Source of the DNA: Moraxella bovis
Lineage (GTDB): Bacteria; Pseudomonadota; Gammaproteobacteria; Pseudomonadales; Moraxellaceae
DNA: 33,748 bases
Assembly: GCF_002014975.1 (NCBI RefSeq)
Contig: NZ_MUXV01000021.1
Coordinates: 1 to 33,748, forward strand
Direction of reading: 5' to 3'
Within the stretch, counting starts at the first letter, position 1. The number at the start of each line of letters is the position of its first letter. The position numbers were made by a program, and so were the translations under genes. Shown here piece after piece: positions 21,164 through 29,414 of the stretch. Under the pieces are notes generated by a model. It did not search any database. It saw only the letters and a program-made list of their open reading frames with translations, and was not told the origin of the DNA.

Positions 21164-23269
21164 TTAAAATAAACCAGCAAATTCATCATGGACTTCTTGG
21201 ATAAAATCAGGGTCAAACTCGTTTGGGTCGTCCAAATCAAAATCCACTTCATTAGGATTTTCATCAGGTTCTATACTGTTATTATTTACCCTTTCTTTTT
21301 CCACCATCTCTTTTACAGCTTCATTACTAAGACTATCAAGATATTTTAGAAAGTCTTCATTAAACCCGAAACTCTCCCCAACTTTGGCAAGATATTCAGG
21401 ATTGGTTTCTTGTAGTTTGTCAGTTGTCGGTAACTTGCTATAATGGTCTGCTGGGTCTTTAATCAAACCACGCATTACTTTCAAGGTTTCTTTAATATCC
21501 AGTATCGGCGGTTGGTGTTTGGCTGGAATATCAAGCCCTTGTGCTGGCTTTTCCACTCTTTTCATGCGTTTGCCAAAGACATCAGGACTTGTATAGTAAA
21601 AAGCCTTATCGCAAAAAATGGGGAGCGTGCGTCTAGTAAAAAAGATGATTTCTTTTTCAGCGTCCATTTCCTTCAATTCTTGCGGTAACATCAATGCACG
21701 GCTTTGGTCTGACGTTGAGACACTACCGCCACCGCCTTTGCCACGATTACGACTTATGGATTTACTCTTAACAGTTTGTGTGCCTAGTTTACGGCTTAGT
21801 TCTTCGGCTTGGTCTTGTTCTGTTGGCGTATATTCCACCTGACACGCCATATTAGCAAAAATATCCTTTGCCCCATCTTCGCCATAAACCCCCTCAACCT
21901 GTGATTTTGATTGAAAAATCAGCATAAGACGCATATTATAACCAGCCATAAAAGCTACGGATTTTTGCACAATCTCAATCTTTCCAAGTGCGGTAAATTC
22001 ATCAAGCAACACCAAACATTGATGTTTTAAACTAGGGTCTTGTTCAGGCAGAACTTGTGTGTTAATCCCTAAAAGCTGGCTAAACATGATATTTAACAGC
22101 TTTGAAAATCTTGGCAAGGCGTTTGGCTGGATACCAACGTAAATTGTCATTTTCTTTTTGCGTACTTCATCAAGGCGGAAATCCGAGTATGAAGTTGCAC
22201 TTGCCACAACTGGGTCAGTAAAGATAATTAGGGGTGCTTTCATTGTACTGTCAATGCCTCCACGAGTATTATCTGCTGGATTTCCAGCATAGCTCATCAA
22301 TGCTTGGACGCACTCGGCAGATAATTCTTTACCGTCTTTTTTACGCTGTTCTATGGTTGATACAATCCATTCATTCAAAGGGATTGGACTTTCGGCTATT
22401 CTCATCAATTCAGCCAGCGTACAAGGGCGGTCAGGCGTTTCAAGCATATAAAGCACAAGCCCAGTAAAAAGCCGTTGAGCTTGGGAATTAAAATAATCTG
22501 ATGTATCATTACCGCTATTGGCTGGAAAAAAGATGTTGGCAATGTCGCCAATATCTTTCATTCGTTCAAATTCATCACGACTAATATAATCTAAGGGGTT
22601 ATAGCGGTGTGAGCGGTAGATTTTTTCGCCATTGACAATTTGTGGTCTTGGGTTGGGCGAAAATAAATACACATCTTGATATTTGCTTCTAAACCCTGCG
22701 GTCAAATCCCAGTTTTCATTTTTTACATCAAGCACCATTATGCTATCAGGATAATGCAATAAATTCGGAATAACGATTGCTACGCCCTTACCACTGCGAG
22801 TTGGGGCAGCCACAAACATAAATTCATTACCAAAAAATTCTAGGAATTTATCTTTGTGCTTTCCAATCAAGATACTTGGGTTGCTTGGTTTCTTTTTTTG
22901 TAACTTGGTTCGTTCTTTGTCGTTTGGCAAAAATCCAGCTCGTCTAATTTCTGCGTCATTAGCAAATCGTGCCGAGCCGTGCAATTCTCTTTTTGGTTTG
23001 GCGAATAAAGCCACCGCTACCGCCACATTAAGAATAACCCAAGTTGCAAATCCAGCACCGACCGAACCCATAATTGCATTTTTTACTTTTGGTATATTTC
23101 CATATTGTTCATGATACAAATAAATTGTATTATATGATAAATATTCACTTGGTATTTTTTGCCACTCAATAAAAACATAATTGGCAACCAATACCGCAAT
23201 ACCAATAAAAAATATATTAAGTATGCACAATAAGGCAATATTTTTACCAGTAGATTGTTTTTGAGCCAT
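21164..23269 (-). CDS. virD4: VirD4/TraG-type coupling protein
   Basis: 701 residues from the ATG at 23269, which overlaps the virB11 stop by one base (TAATG). An in-frame TTG at 23296 is less likely. Two N-terminal membrane helices (about 10-30 and 66-90) are followed by the ATPase: Walker A APTRSGKGVA (Lys161) and Walker B CLVLLDEFTALG. It carries the conserved NPLDYI and GxxDSTMKAPL regions of TraG/VirD4. It links the relaxosome to the type IV channel and pumps DNA. Acidic C-terminal tail (NEVDFDLDDPNEFDPDFIQ). Known coupling proteins have this acidic end as a substrate or partner contact. Confidence 0.95.
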   Translation of the reverse strand: MAQKQSTGKNIALLCILNIFFIGIAVLVANYVFIEWQKIPSEYLSYNTIYLYHEQYGNIPKVKNAIMGSVGAGFATWVILNVAVAVALFAKPKRELHGSARFANDAEIRRAGFLPNDKERTKLQKKKPSNPSILIGKHKDKFLEFFGNEFMFVAAPTRSGKGVAIVIPNLLHYPDSIMVLDVKNENWDLTAGFRSKYQDVYLFSPNPRPQIVNGEKIYRSHRYNPLDYISRDEFERMKDIGDIANIFFPANSGNDTSDYFNSQAQRLFTGLVLYMLETPDRPCTLAELMRIAESPIPLNEWIVSTIEQRKKDGKELSAECVQALMSYAGNPADNTRGGIDSTMKAPLIIFTDPVVASATSYSDFRLDEVRKKKMTIYVGIQPNALPRFSKLLNIMFSQLLGINTQVLPEQDPSLKHQCLVLLDEFTALGKIEIVQKSVAFMAGYNMRLMLIFQSKSQVEGVYGEDGAKDIFANMACQVEYTPTEQDQAEELSRKLGTQTVKSKSISRNRGKGGGGSVSTSDQSRALMLPQELKEMDAEKEIIFFTRRTLPIFCDKAFYYTSPDVFGKRMKRVEKPAQGLDIPAKHQPPILDIKETLKVMRGLIKDPADHYSKLPTTDKLQETNPEYLAKVGESFGFNEDFLKYLDSLSNEAVKEMVEKERVNNNSIEPDENPNEVDFDLDDPNEFDPDFIQEVHDEFAGLF

Positions 23270-24378
23270 TATAATTTTTTCCCTTGCATTAAACAATATT
23301 TGCGAACTGGGTCATAGCTGACTTCGGTTACATAGGTTTTTTCTAGGAACATCATCACATCAATGGTGGTGTAGGTATCACGCATGATTTGGTCAAAATC
23401 AATTTTTGAGCCAATTTCTGATTGCTTGATGAGCGTTCCGATACGATAATAGGCACTTTGGCAGTCGTTGGCGTGAACTGTCGTAACCGAACCACCGTGT
23501 CCAGTATTTAGGGCATTTAAGTAGTCGTAGGCTTCATCTCCACGAAGCTCAGTAAGAAAAATTCGGTCAGGCTTCATACGCATACAAGACGCTAATAGCT
23601 GTTTTGGTGTTACTTCCTTGTAGAACAAATGTACTCTATTTGGGTGATTGGGTAAATCAAGCTCAGGCGTATCTTCAATCGTGATAATGCGAGTGTCGGC
23701 AGGGACTAAGTCGCAAACCGCCTTTGTGAAAGTCGTCTTACCTGAGCCAGTCGCCCCCACCAAACAAAAATTTGTATAATGTTGTACACCCAGTTGTATG
23801 AACGCTTCCAAATCCCTTTCCGCTTTGGCTTTGAGCATTTGAAGCTCAAAAAGCTGTAAATGCACATCGTTAGGAATATCAAGCCATTTATTAAGATATG
23901 CCATTTCCTTACTTTCGGCTTCCAGCTTATCCTTTAAGTGGCTCGGCAGGGTTGTGTTTTTTGCGGTAAACGTTGATTTATCAATCCAGCGATTTAATCG
24001 CCCACTTTTACCATAATCGCCCAAAGTAAAACGGTCTTGGCTTGGTTGTCGTATCGTAATAGATACGGTGTTGCGTTCACACGCTGTGGGAATTACCACC
24101 TGTCCACGCTGTTCATCAGGGAAAACCCCTGAGCAAATCGGATTTTTTGCATTGGTTTCCAGCTTATTCAAAATCGCAAATGTGTTGGCAATTTTAAGTA
24201 AAACTGGATAATCAAGATTGGGTAACTCGTGGCATTGCCAGCCTTGACTGCTTTCTGTCCAAATCTCATAAGGGCGGTTAATAGCAATTTCAGTATTTGC
24301 TTTATCGTCCAAAAACGGCTGAATGCCAGTTTCCGCCAAAAGTCCACGCAGGGACGCTGTTCTGTCAAGTGAGTTCAT
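23269..24378 (-). CDS. virB11: VirB11-type secretion ATPase
   Basis: 369 residues. Walker A CLVGATGSGKTTFTKAV (Lys214), Asp box IITIEDTPELDLPNHPNRVHLFY, Walker B RMKPDRIFLTELRGDEAYDYLNALNTGHGGSVTTVHAND with its His box. This is the complete motif set of the hexameric VirB11/TrbB/PulE ATPases at the inner face of type IV secretion channels. It switches the channel between pilus assembly and DNA transfer. AAAGG 6 nt before ATG. Gene order VirB10-VirB11-VirD4. Confidence 0.95.
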   Translation of the reverse strand: MNSLDRTASLRGLLAETGIQPFLDDKANTEIAINRPYEIWTESSQGWQCHELPNLDYPVLLKIANTFAILNKLETNAKNPICSGVFPDEQRGQVVIPTACERNTVSITIRQPSQDRFTLGDYGKSGRLNRWIDKSTFTAKNTTLPSHLKDKLEAESKEMAYLNKWLDIPNDVHLQLFELQMLKAKAERDLEAFIQLGVQHYTNFCLVGATGSGKTTFTKAVCDLVPADTRIITIEDTPELDLPNHPNRVHLFYKEVTPKQLLASCMRMKPDRIFLTELRGDEAYDYLNALNTGHGGSVTTVHANDCQSAYYRIGTLIKQSEIGSKIDFDQIMRDTYTTIDVMMFLEKTYVTEVSYDPVRKYCLMQGKKL

Positions 24379-24411
24379 ACAAAACCTTTATATTGTAAAG
24401 ACAAAATGAAT

Positions 24412-25752
24412 TTATCGTCTTTGCAACCCATAAATGCTATTAAAGTCCACATCACGAGCGACCATAATATTAACTACTGTGCCTTGATTGATGTAGGCGG
24501 TAGGTGGTATGTTAATGGTGTTCTTCAAAATCTCTTCTGACATACTTTCGGCAGTTGCTGTGGTATTGTTGATTGTCGTATCTGAGTTTTCACTTTGCTT
24601 TTCTAGGTGTGAACGACCGACCGCCAAAGCGTCCTGAATGACAGAAAGCATGATTGCACCGCCAAAGCGTTTCCAAAAATGATTATTGACCCTTGCGTCC
24701 ACGCCCATTTCCCCTAATTGCCCTGTGGCTGGGCTGTCTAGGTTGATTGATACATTTTTGGGCGTTTCAATTCTGCTCCACAAAATAGATACCCTTGCCT
24801 TACCTTGCGACATCTGAATGTTTTGCTCACCAAACACGCTTGAACCACGCTCAATTAACAAGACCTTACCATTGGCGGAATACACATCTTTTGAGACTTG
24901 GCAGATTGTGAAGCCTTGATAGGTGCTATCTACTTTTGTCTTTAAAACACAAGGAATGGTTGTGCCTTTTAACAACATCATCGTTGTATCGCCACGCTTA
25001 TTCACCGTGCCATTTGCCAAATTTGATGAACGCATACTACCTGCAAGCCCTGTTTCTTGGGTCTGTGCGGTGGTAGTCGCAGTTTTTGCACCATAGACAT
25101 CAACAAGCACCGAAGACGGCTCAATTTTCTCTACCACAGGGGCAACCGCAGTAGGTGTTGGTTCTTCTTCGTCTTCATCGTCATATACTGGCATGATTGG
25201 CGTGGGTGCTGGTGCTGGTAGCGGTGCTGGTGCAACATAATCACGCCCTGCAACCATATCACTATCGTTGTAGCTGTTGTATCTTGGCTGTGGTTTTGGC
25301 GTTTCTACTGGCGTTGGAATTGGCTCAACTACTGGCGTTTCGGTGGCGGTTGCGTCTGTCGCTTCCGTGTCATCGCCCACATCATTAAAATCCATTGGTG
25401 GCGGTAGCATGGCTTGCTTATCCGCTTCAATGTCCACGCTCTTTGTACCAGTCGCCATATTTTTTTGGGCTTGTGCCTGAGCTTCGGTTTCTTTGGCTTT
25501 TGCTTCCGCTTTTGACTGCTGATAACGCCCTATCGTCATCGCAATACCAACCAAAATTACAATAAACCCAATCAGCACCACCGCCAGCATTTTGAAGCTC
25601 TTGGCGTTGCCAGCGTCTCTACCGCCCTGATTTACCGTTGGTACATCGTCTTTGATTTGAGCGTCTTCGGCATTGACTTGTTCAATGGCGTTGCTCTCGT
25701 CAGCTTGCTGTTCTTCGGGCTTTTTCGGTTCTTTTTTCTTAAAAATTGACAT
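24412..25752 (-). CDS. virB10: VirB10/TrbI-type channel protein
   Basis: 446 residues. A cytoplasmic lysine-rich start is followed by one membrane helix (about 54-74, MLAVVLIGFIVILVGIAMTI), a coiled lysine/alanine stretch and a proline-rich spacer (about 110-215). The conserved TrbI C-terminal beta barrel follows (MLLKGTTIPCVLKTKVDSTYQGFTICQVSKDVYSANGKVLLIERGS; GVDARVNNHFWKRFGGAIMLSVIQDAL). VirB10 spans both membranes and senses ATPase energy. A strong ribosome site AAGGGGG precedes the ATG. Confidence 0.95.
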   Translation of the reverse strand: MSIFKKKEPKKPEEQQADESNAIEQVNAEDAQIKDDVPTVNQGGRDAGNAKSFKMLAVVLIGFIVILVGIAMTIGRYQQSKAEAKAKETEAQAQAQKNMATGTKSVDIEADKQAMLPPPMDFNDVGDDTEATDATATETPVVEPIPTPVETPKPQPRYNSYNDSDMVAGRDYVAPAPLPAPAPTPIMPVYDDEDEEEPTPTAVAPVVEKIEPSSVLVDVYGAKTATTTAQTQETGLAGSMRSSNLANGTVNKRGDTTMMLLKGTTIPCVLKTKVDSTYQGFTICQVSKDVYSANGKVLLIERGSSVFGEQNIQMSQGKARVSILWSRIETPKNVSINLDSPATGQLGEMGVDARVNNHFWKRFGGAIMLSVIQDALAVGRSHLEKQSENSDTTINNTTATAESMSEEILKNTINIPPTAYINQGTVVNIMVARDVDFNSIYGLQRR

Positions 25753-25761
25753 ACAACCCCC

Positions 25762-26556
25762 TTATTTGTTGATACGCTCAAACTCACTCATGGAAGTACC
25801 ATGATGATTAAATCCATTATCTCTTAGCTTTTGATTGCCAAGCTCCGCCACCGCCTTACCTAATCGCAAACGGTACAAATGGTTTACTTCATGAATAATC
25901 ATGGTGTCCGCTTCAATGTGAGTGTTCACAATCGCTTCTGAGCCGTCAGGCATGACTTTGTACACCGTTGGCAATTCTTTGGCGTTGTCATACTGCAAAT
26001 AAGTAAATAAACCGTTGTCCCACATCGCTGTTGGCGTAATTTCAAGATTGCCACGCTTGACATAAGCCGTGTTAATTTTTGCGTCAATCAAGTAACTTTC
26101 TTCACCCTGTTTCACACGCTGAAAACTTGCTGGCATTGGCTTGGCTGGTGCTTTTTGCTCTGCTTTGTCCTGTGGGTAGTTGAAGCGTGCTACATAGGTC
26201 ATATCGTCCATTACCGTTGAATATAGGGCAAACGCATAGGTGCGTTTGTTGGTTACAATAATCATATTCGTGGGTGCGGACGGCTGTAATGGCTTAAAAA
26301 ATACATTATTGCCCTTGACTGCAATAGACCAATCACGAGCCTCCCCAATGCCAAGACCGCCCTCATCGTGAATAGTTTCGCCCTCTTCAAACTGAATTAG
26401 GCTTGAATGTCCGATTTTAGTTTTGATAACAAAAACATCATCAGTACGATAATCAAACACTTGCATACGAGTATCAGCCGTGAACGCTGGCAACTGTTCA
26501 GCATGAGCTGATAATGTTGTAATTAAAAAGACAAAAGAAAAAATTAGCTTTTTCAT
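25762..26556 (-). CDS. virB9: VirB9/TrbG-type outer-membrane core protein
   Basis: 264 residues. A signal peptide (MKKLIFSFVFLITTLSAHA) is followed by the VirB9 pattern: VFVIKTKIGHSSLIQFEEGETI, GLGIGEARDWSIAVKGNNVFFKP, NMIIVTNKRTYAFAL, and the C-terminal TYLQYDNAKELPTVYKV. It forms the outer-membrane core with VirB7 and VirB10. ATGA overlap with the virB8 stop. One copy of the AAAAAGACAAAAG motif falls in the signal-peptide codons. Confidence 0.95.
   Translation of the reverse strand: MKKLIFSFVFLITTLSAHAEQLPAFTADTRMQVFDYRTDDVFVIKTKIGHSSLIQFEEGETIHDEGGLGIGEARDWSIAVKGNNVFFKPLQPSAPTNMIIVTNKRTYAFALYSTVMDDMTYVARFNYPQDKAEQKAPAKPMPASFQRVKQGEESYLIDAKINTAYVKRGNLEITPTAMWDNGLFTYLQYDNAKELPTVYKVMPDGSEAIVNTHIEADTMIIHEVNHLYRLRLGKAVAELGNQKLRDNGFNHHGTSMSEFERINK
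26525..26537 (+). repeat. Recurrent motif AAAAAGACAAAAG, copy in virB9
   Basis: The exact 13-mer overlaps codons for FSFVFLIT in the virB9 signal peptide, on the strand opposite to the gene. See 405-417. Confidence 0.4.
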
Positions 26557-27311
26557 TGACCCACTCCGTCATCGTTTACTTGATATGATTTGACTGTGAA
26601 GCCAAATGGGTTCACTAAGCGGATTTCATCAACGGTTGGCACATTGACATAGTCGTACGCCAGCACCGCAATATGACGGCTTTCTACTGGCTCTGGCGAT
26701 AGTCTGCCACTCATTACATCGTAAGTACCGCCATTCATGGGGCTAATTTTTTTGGTAAAGCGAATTTGCATAAGATTGTCGCCAATCTTGGATACGCTGT
26801 TGATTTTGACATCTACACGCTGACTACTGCCGTAAGTTTTGTGTGGAGCAGTTGGCATGGCAAATTTATTTCTAATTTCGTTTTGGACATTGTTATCAGC
26901 AAACAACATCAAATCATCAAATTGCTTTTGAATGGTGTACCAATCATAGCTTTCTGACAACTTCACAAAGTTGGACGCATAGTAGCGAGCAGTCTGTTCA
27001 AGGCTAGTAATTTGCTCATCTTTTAGCGTGGTTACAATATCCACTTCACCTGTGTTGTCATTGACACGCAGAACAAACGGCTCTTTTTCTTTGAGCGGTG
27101 TTAGTCCCACGATTGCCACGCTGTTAGCGATAGCAACGGCAACCGCCCCCAACGCTACATACTGCCAAAAAGTCTTGGACTTCTCTACAAACTCAATGCG
27201 TGATTTTTCAAACCCACGAGCTTCTTTTAGATAGTCATTGACCGCTTGATTGTCGCTTATCTTTTTGTCTTTTTTAACCTGTTGGGGTTTGGCTTTTTTA
27301 GACTTGAACAT
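26553..27311 (-). CDS. virB8: VirB8-type inner-membrane channel protein
   Basis: 252 residues. A lysine-rich cytoplasmic start is followed by one membrane helix (about 47-72, FWQYVALGAVAVAIANSVAIVGL) and a periplasmic NTF2-like domain (about 90-245) with ARYYASNFVKLSESYDWYTIQKQFDDLMLF and the closing PFGFTVKSYQV. VirB8 nucleates channel assembly. Its start overlaps the virB7 stop by one base (TAATG), and AGGAG lies 10 nt upstream. Confidence 0.95.
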   Translation of the reverse strand: MFKSKKAKPQQVKKDKKISDNQAVNDYLKEARGFEKSRIEFVEKSKTFWQYVALGAVAVAIANSVAIVGLTPLKEKEPFVLRVNDNTGEVDIVTTLKDEQITSLEQTARYYASNFVKLSESYDWYTIQKQFDDLMLFADNNVQNEIRNKFAMPTAPHKTYGSSQRVDVKINSVSKIGDNLMQIRFTKKISPMNGGTYDVMSGRLSPEPVESRHIAVLAYDYVNVPTVDEIRLVNPFGFTVKSYQVNDDGVGQ

Positions 27312-27520
27312 TATTGCGTTTCTCCTACTTGCTGTTGCTCAGCTTCATTTAAATCCTGATTTAATGTACTGACATCATCACGATATTTAACGGTATTTGG
27401 CGGTATAAAATCAGGCGTATTAACTGCCGTCCATTTGCCCTTTGGCATTGGTAATTTATGAGTAGATTGGCAAGCCGTTAAAGCCACCATACAAAATACC
27501 ATGAGGATAAATTTATTCAT
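27311..27520 (-). CDS. virB7: VirB7-type lipoprotein
   Basis: 69 residues. MNKFILMVFCMVALTACQS is a lipoprotein signal ending in the lipobox LTAC, with Cys17 the lipidated residue. The mature part is short (about 53 residues), with PKGKWTAVNTPDFIPP. Small lipoproteins of this kind anchor VirB9 to the outer membrane, and the place directly before virB8 fits. The short gene is separated from virB6 by the opposite-facing eexN, so it may need its own promoter: TTAAAC and TATCAT, 18 bp apart, lie on the minus strand in the 78-bp gap. Confidence 0.8.
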   Translation of the reverse strand: MNKFILMVFCMVALTACQSTHKLPMPKGKWTAVNTPDFIPPNTVKYRDDVSTLNQDLNEAEQQQVGETQ

Positions 27521-27548
27521 TGCATAACCTTAATTTCTATGATAAAAT
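27521..27548 (+). promoter_or_regulatory. Candidate eexN promoter
   Basis: TTGCAT (27521-27526), 16 bp, TAAAAT (27543-27548) on the + strand. It gives a leader of about 45 nt before the eexN ATG. Confidence 0.5.
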
Positions 27549-27577
27549 TAAAAAGCATTTATGTTTAACTTTTCTTT

Positions 27578-27590
27578 AAAAAGACAAAAG
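27578..27590 (+). repeat. Recurrent motif AAAAAGACAAAAG, copy before eexN
   Basis: The exact 13-mer ends in AAAAGG with the following base and so contributes to the eexN ribosome site. See 405-417. Confidence 0.45.
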
Positions 27591-27598
27591 GAAAAATC

Positions 27599-27829
27599 AT
27601 GAAACACATCACACTTTTCACATTGTCTGTGATTGTCATTACTGCTTTAACTGGCTGTAAACAAGAAACCTACACAGTAGATTTTCTTAAAGAAAATGAA
27701 GCAAAACGCACCGAAGTATTAGAAGCCTGTAAGCAAAACAAACAATCTGATGAGAATTGCAAGAATGCAAATGAAGCACAGAAGTTTATTGACGAAAAAA
27801 AGTCTTTTAATACATTATTAGGAAAATAA
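27599..27829 (+). CDS. eexN: EexN-type entry-exclusion lipoprotein
   Basis: 76 residues. MKHITLFTLSVIVITALTGC is a lipoprotein signal (LTGC lipobox, Cys20). The mature part, TYTVDFLKENEAKRTEVLEACKQNKQSDENCKNANEA, follows the EexN pattern (V-x-W/F-L/Y at the start, C...NCxNAxEA). EexN proteins sit in the recipient envelope and stop cells that already carry the plasmid from acting as recipients. The gene faces the opposite way to the VirB operon, between virB6 and virB7, and its stop touches the virB6 stop (TAATTA), leaving no room for a terminator. AAAGG precedes the ATG. Confidence 0.85.
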   Translation: MKHITLFTLSVIVITALTGCKQETYTVDFLKENEAKRTEVLEACKQNKQSDENCKNANEAQKFIDEKKSFNTLLGK

Positions 27830-28726
27830 TTAAGCCTTACCAATATAGCCACCACTTTTGCCACCGCTTTTAAAACCTTTAACAGCTTTGGATGCATTTA
27901 ATAACGACCTTGTTGCTTGTGTAAAGCCATTGGCGGATAATCCACCAGCTAGACTACTTGAAAGCTCAGGTAGTCTTAATAGTACAACAAAGAAAATACC
28001 TGCACCAATCGCAATATTTAATCCACGAGTTAAATCAATATATCCAGTACCAAATGCACCAACCATAAATTCAATAAAAATCGCCATCAAGACATTCAGA
28101 AAAAAAGTAAGTAAGGCATAATTCACTACTTGATTTACCCAAGCAGAAAAATATTGCCTAGTTGCTGGAAATAAAGCCATAGCAATAAAGATTGGACCGA
28201 CTACAACCAAAATTCCTGCAAAGACTTTTGCTAATAAAATATATCCTGCTGATATAATTAGAAAAATAATAGAGAAAATAGCTATCAGCAAAATAATGAT
28301 AATAGCTAAAACAGTAGCAGATATACCATTTGCTTCCTTTAAAGTTTCTTGTATACCATTAAGAACAATGGTTGCCATGTCATCTAGACTTCCATCTATG
28401 GTTGTATTGCTTCCTGAAAATTTTTGACTTAAAAAATCACCAAAGTTCATTACCATTGGCACAATATATTCATTGTAATAACCAATATTCAAAGAAAATG
28501 ATAGTATCAATATCCACGCAATACATCTTTTTACAAAATCAACTATACTTTCTTCAATACTGCTATTCCAATAAGACAAAAATAAAAACAACAGATAGAC
28601 GGAAAAAGAACTCAGTAATAACGGCTCTAACACAGATATTAGAGTTCCAGCTTTACCGATAACAACATTGATAATACTGTCGTCAATCAATGTAAAAATA
28701 TTAGTAAATACACCGCTATCTGCCAT
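27830..28726 (-). CDS. virB6: VirB6/TrbL-type polytopic membrane protein
   Basis: 298 residues from the ATG at 28726 (GGGA upstream); an earlier in-frame start overlaps virB5. At least five or six membrane helices (for example LLLSSFSVYLLFLFLSYW; CIAWILILSFSLNIGYY; VLAIIIILLIAIFSIIFLIISAGYILL; VFAGILVVVGPIFIAMALF). The central ILVVVGPIFIAMALFPATRQYFSAWVNQVVNY is the signature region of VirB6/TrbL. It forms part of the inner-membrane channel contacting the T-DNA. Ends in a glycine/lysine-rich tail. Confidence 0.9.
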   Translation of the reverse strand: MADSGVFTNIFTLIDDSIINVVIGKAGTLISVLEPLLLSSFSVYLLFLFLSYWNSSIEESIVDFVKRCIAWILILSFSLNIGYYNEYIVPMVMNFGDFLSQKFSGSNTTIDGSLDDMATIVLNGIQETLKEANGISATVLAIIIILLIAIFSIIFLIISAGYILLAKVFAGILVVVGPIFIAMALFPATRQYFSAWVNQVVNYALLTFFLNVLMAIFIEFMVGAFGTGYIDLTRGLNIAIGAGIFFVVLLRLPELSSSLAGGLSANGFTQATRSLLNASKAVKGFKSGGKSGGYIGKA

Positions 28727-28730
28727 TTTG

Positions 28731-29402
28731 TTATTTTCCCAGCAAACGATTAAATGATGACGCTTCTGCAATCTCTCTTGCTTGTCTTTCCAACATTTCC
28801 ATTTGCTTCATCTTGATATTGATTTGAGCAATCGCAAGGTCAATTTGTGTTTTTTGAGCCATTAGGGTATTGGCAAGGTCAGCCTTACTGCTTGCGTCTG
28901 TGGTAAGGTTGATTTGGTCGGCAATTTTTTGGGCTGAGCGTGAAAATGTTGCCAAGTCTGTAAGCGACTGCTCAACCTGAGCGTAATTTAATAGCGTGGC
29001 TTGGGCGAGCTGTGCTTTTGGGTCTGTCGCTTCCCTTTGGCGTTGCATATCTGCTTCAATGCGTTTGGCAACCTGAGCAAGCACCTTGTCATAGTTACCG
29101 CTTGTCAAATCAGACAAACTAACACCGCTTGGCACATACTTACCAAGAGCTTTTTGAACATTTGGGTCATTGAGTAGCACACCTAAGCGAGCGTTGCCAG
29201 TTACCGCTTTAAGCTGGCTTCTTAGGTTCTCAATTTGCTTAATTTGGTTCTGCACTTGGCTAATCGCTTGGGCGACATTCGCACCATCAAAAACTGGCAC
29301 ACCTGCCGAGTAAGCCAAATTGTTTGAACCAATCATGGTTAGTAAGGCAAAAGCAGAAATTGCTTTTTTGGCTTTATCACTAAAACGCACATTTACTTTC
29401 AT
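28731..29402 (-). CDS. virB5: VirB5-type minor pilus protein
   Basis: 223 residues. A signal peptide (about 1-32, with AFALLTMIGSNNLAYSAG) is followed by a mature helical protein: NVAQAISQVQNQIKQIENLRSQLKAVTGNARLG and IADQINLTTDASSKADLANTLMAQKTQIDLAIAQINIKMKQMEMLERQAREIAEA, the VirB5/TraC three-helix pattern. It sits at the pilus tip and takes part in adhesion to recipients. Strong ribosome site AAAGGAG. Confidence 0.9.
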   Translation of the reverse strand: MKVNVRFSDKAKKAISAFALLTMIGSNNLAYSAGVPVFDGANVAQAISQVQNQIKQIENLRSQLKAVTGNARLGVLLNDPNVQKALGKYVPSGVSLSDLTSGNYDKVLAQVAKRIEADMQRQREATDPKAQLAQATLLNYAQVEQSLTDLATFSRSAQKIADQINLTTDASSKADLANTLMAQKTQIDLAIAQINIKMKQMEMLERQAREIAEASSFNRLLGK

Positions 29403-29414
29403 AGGAAAGCTCCT

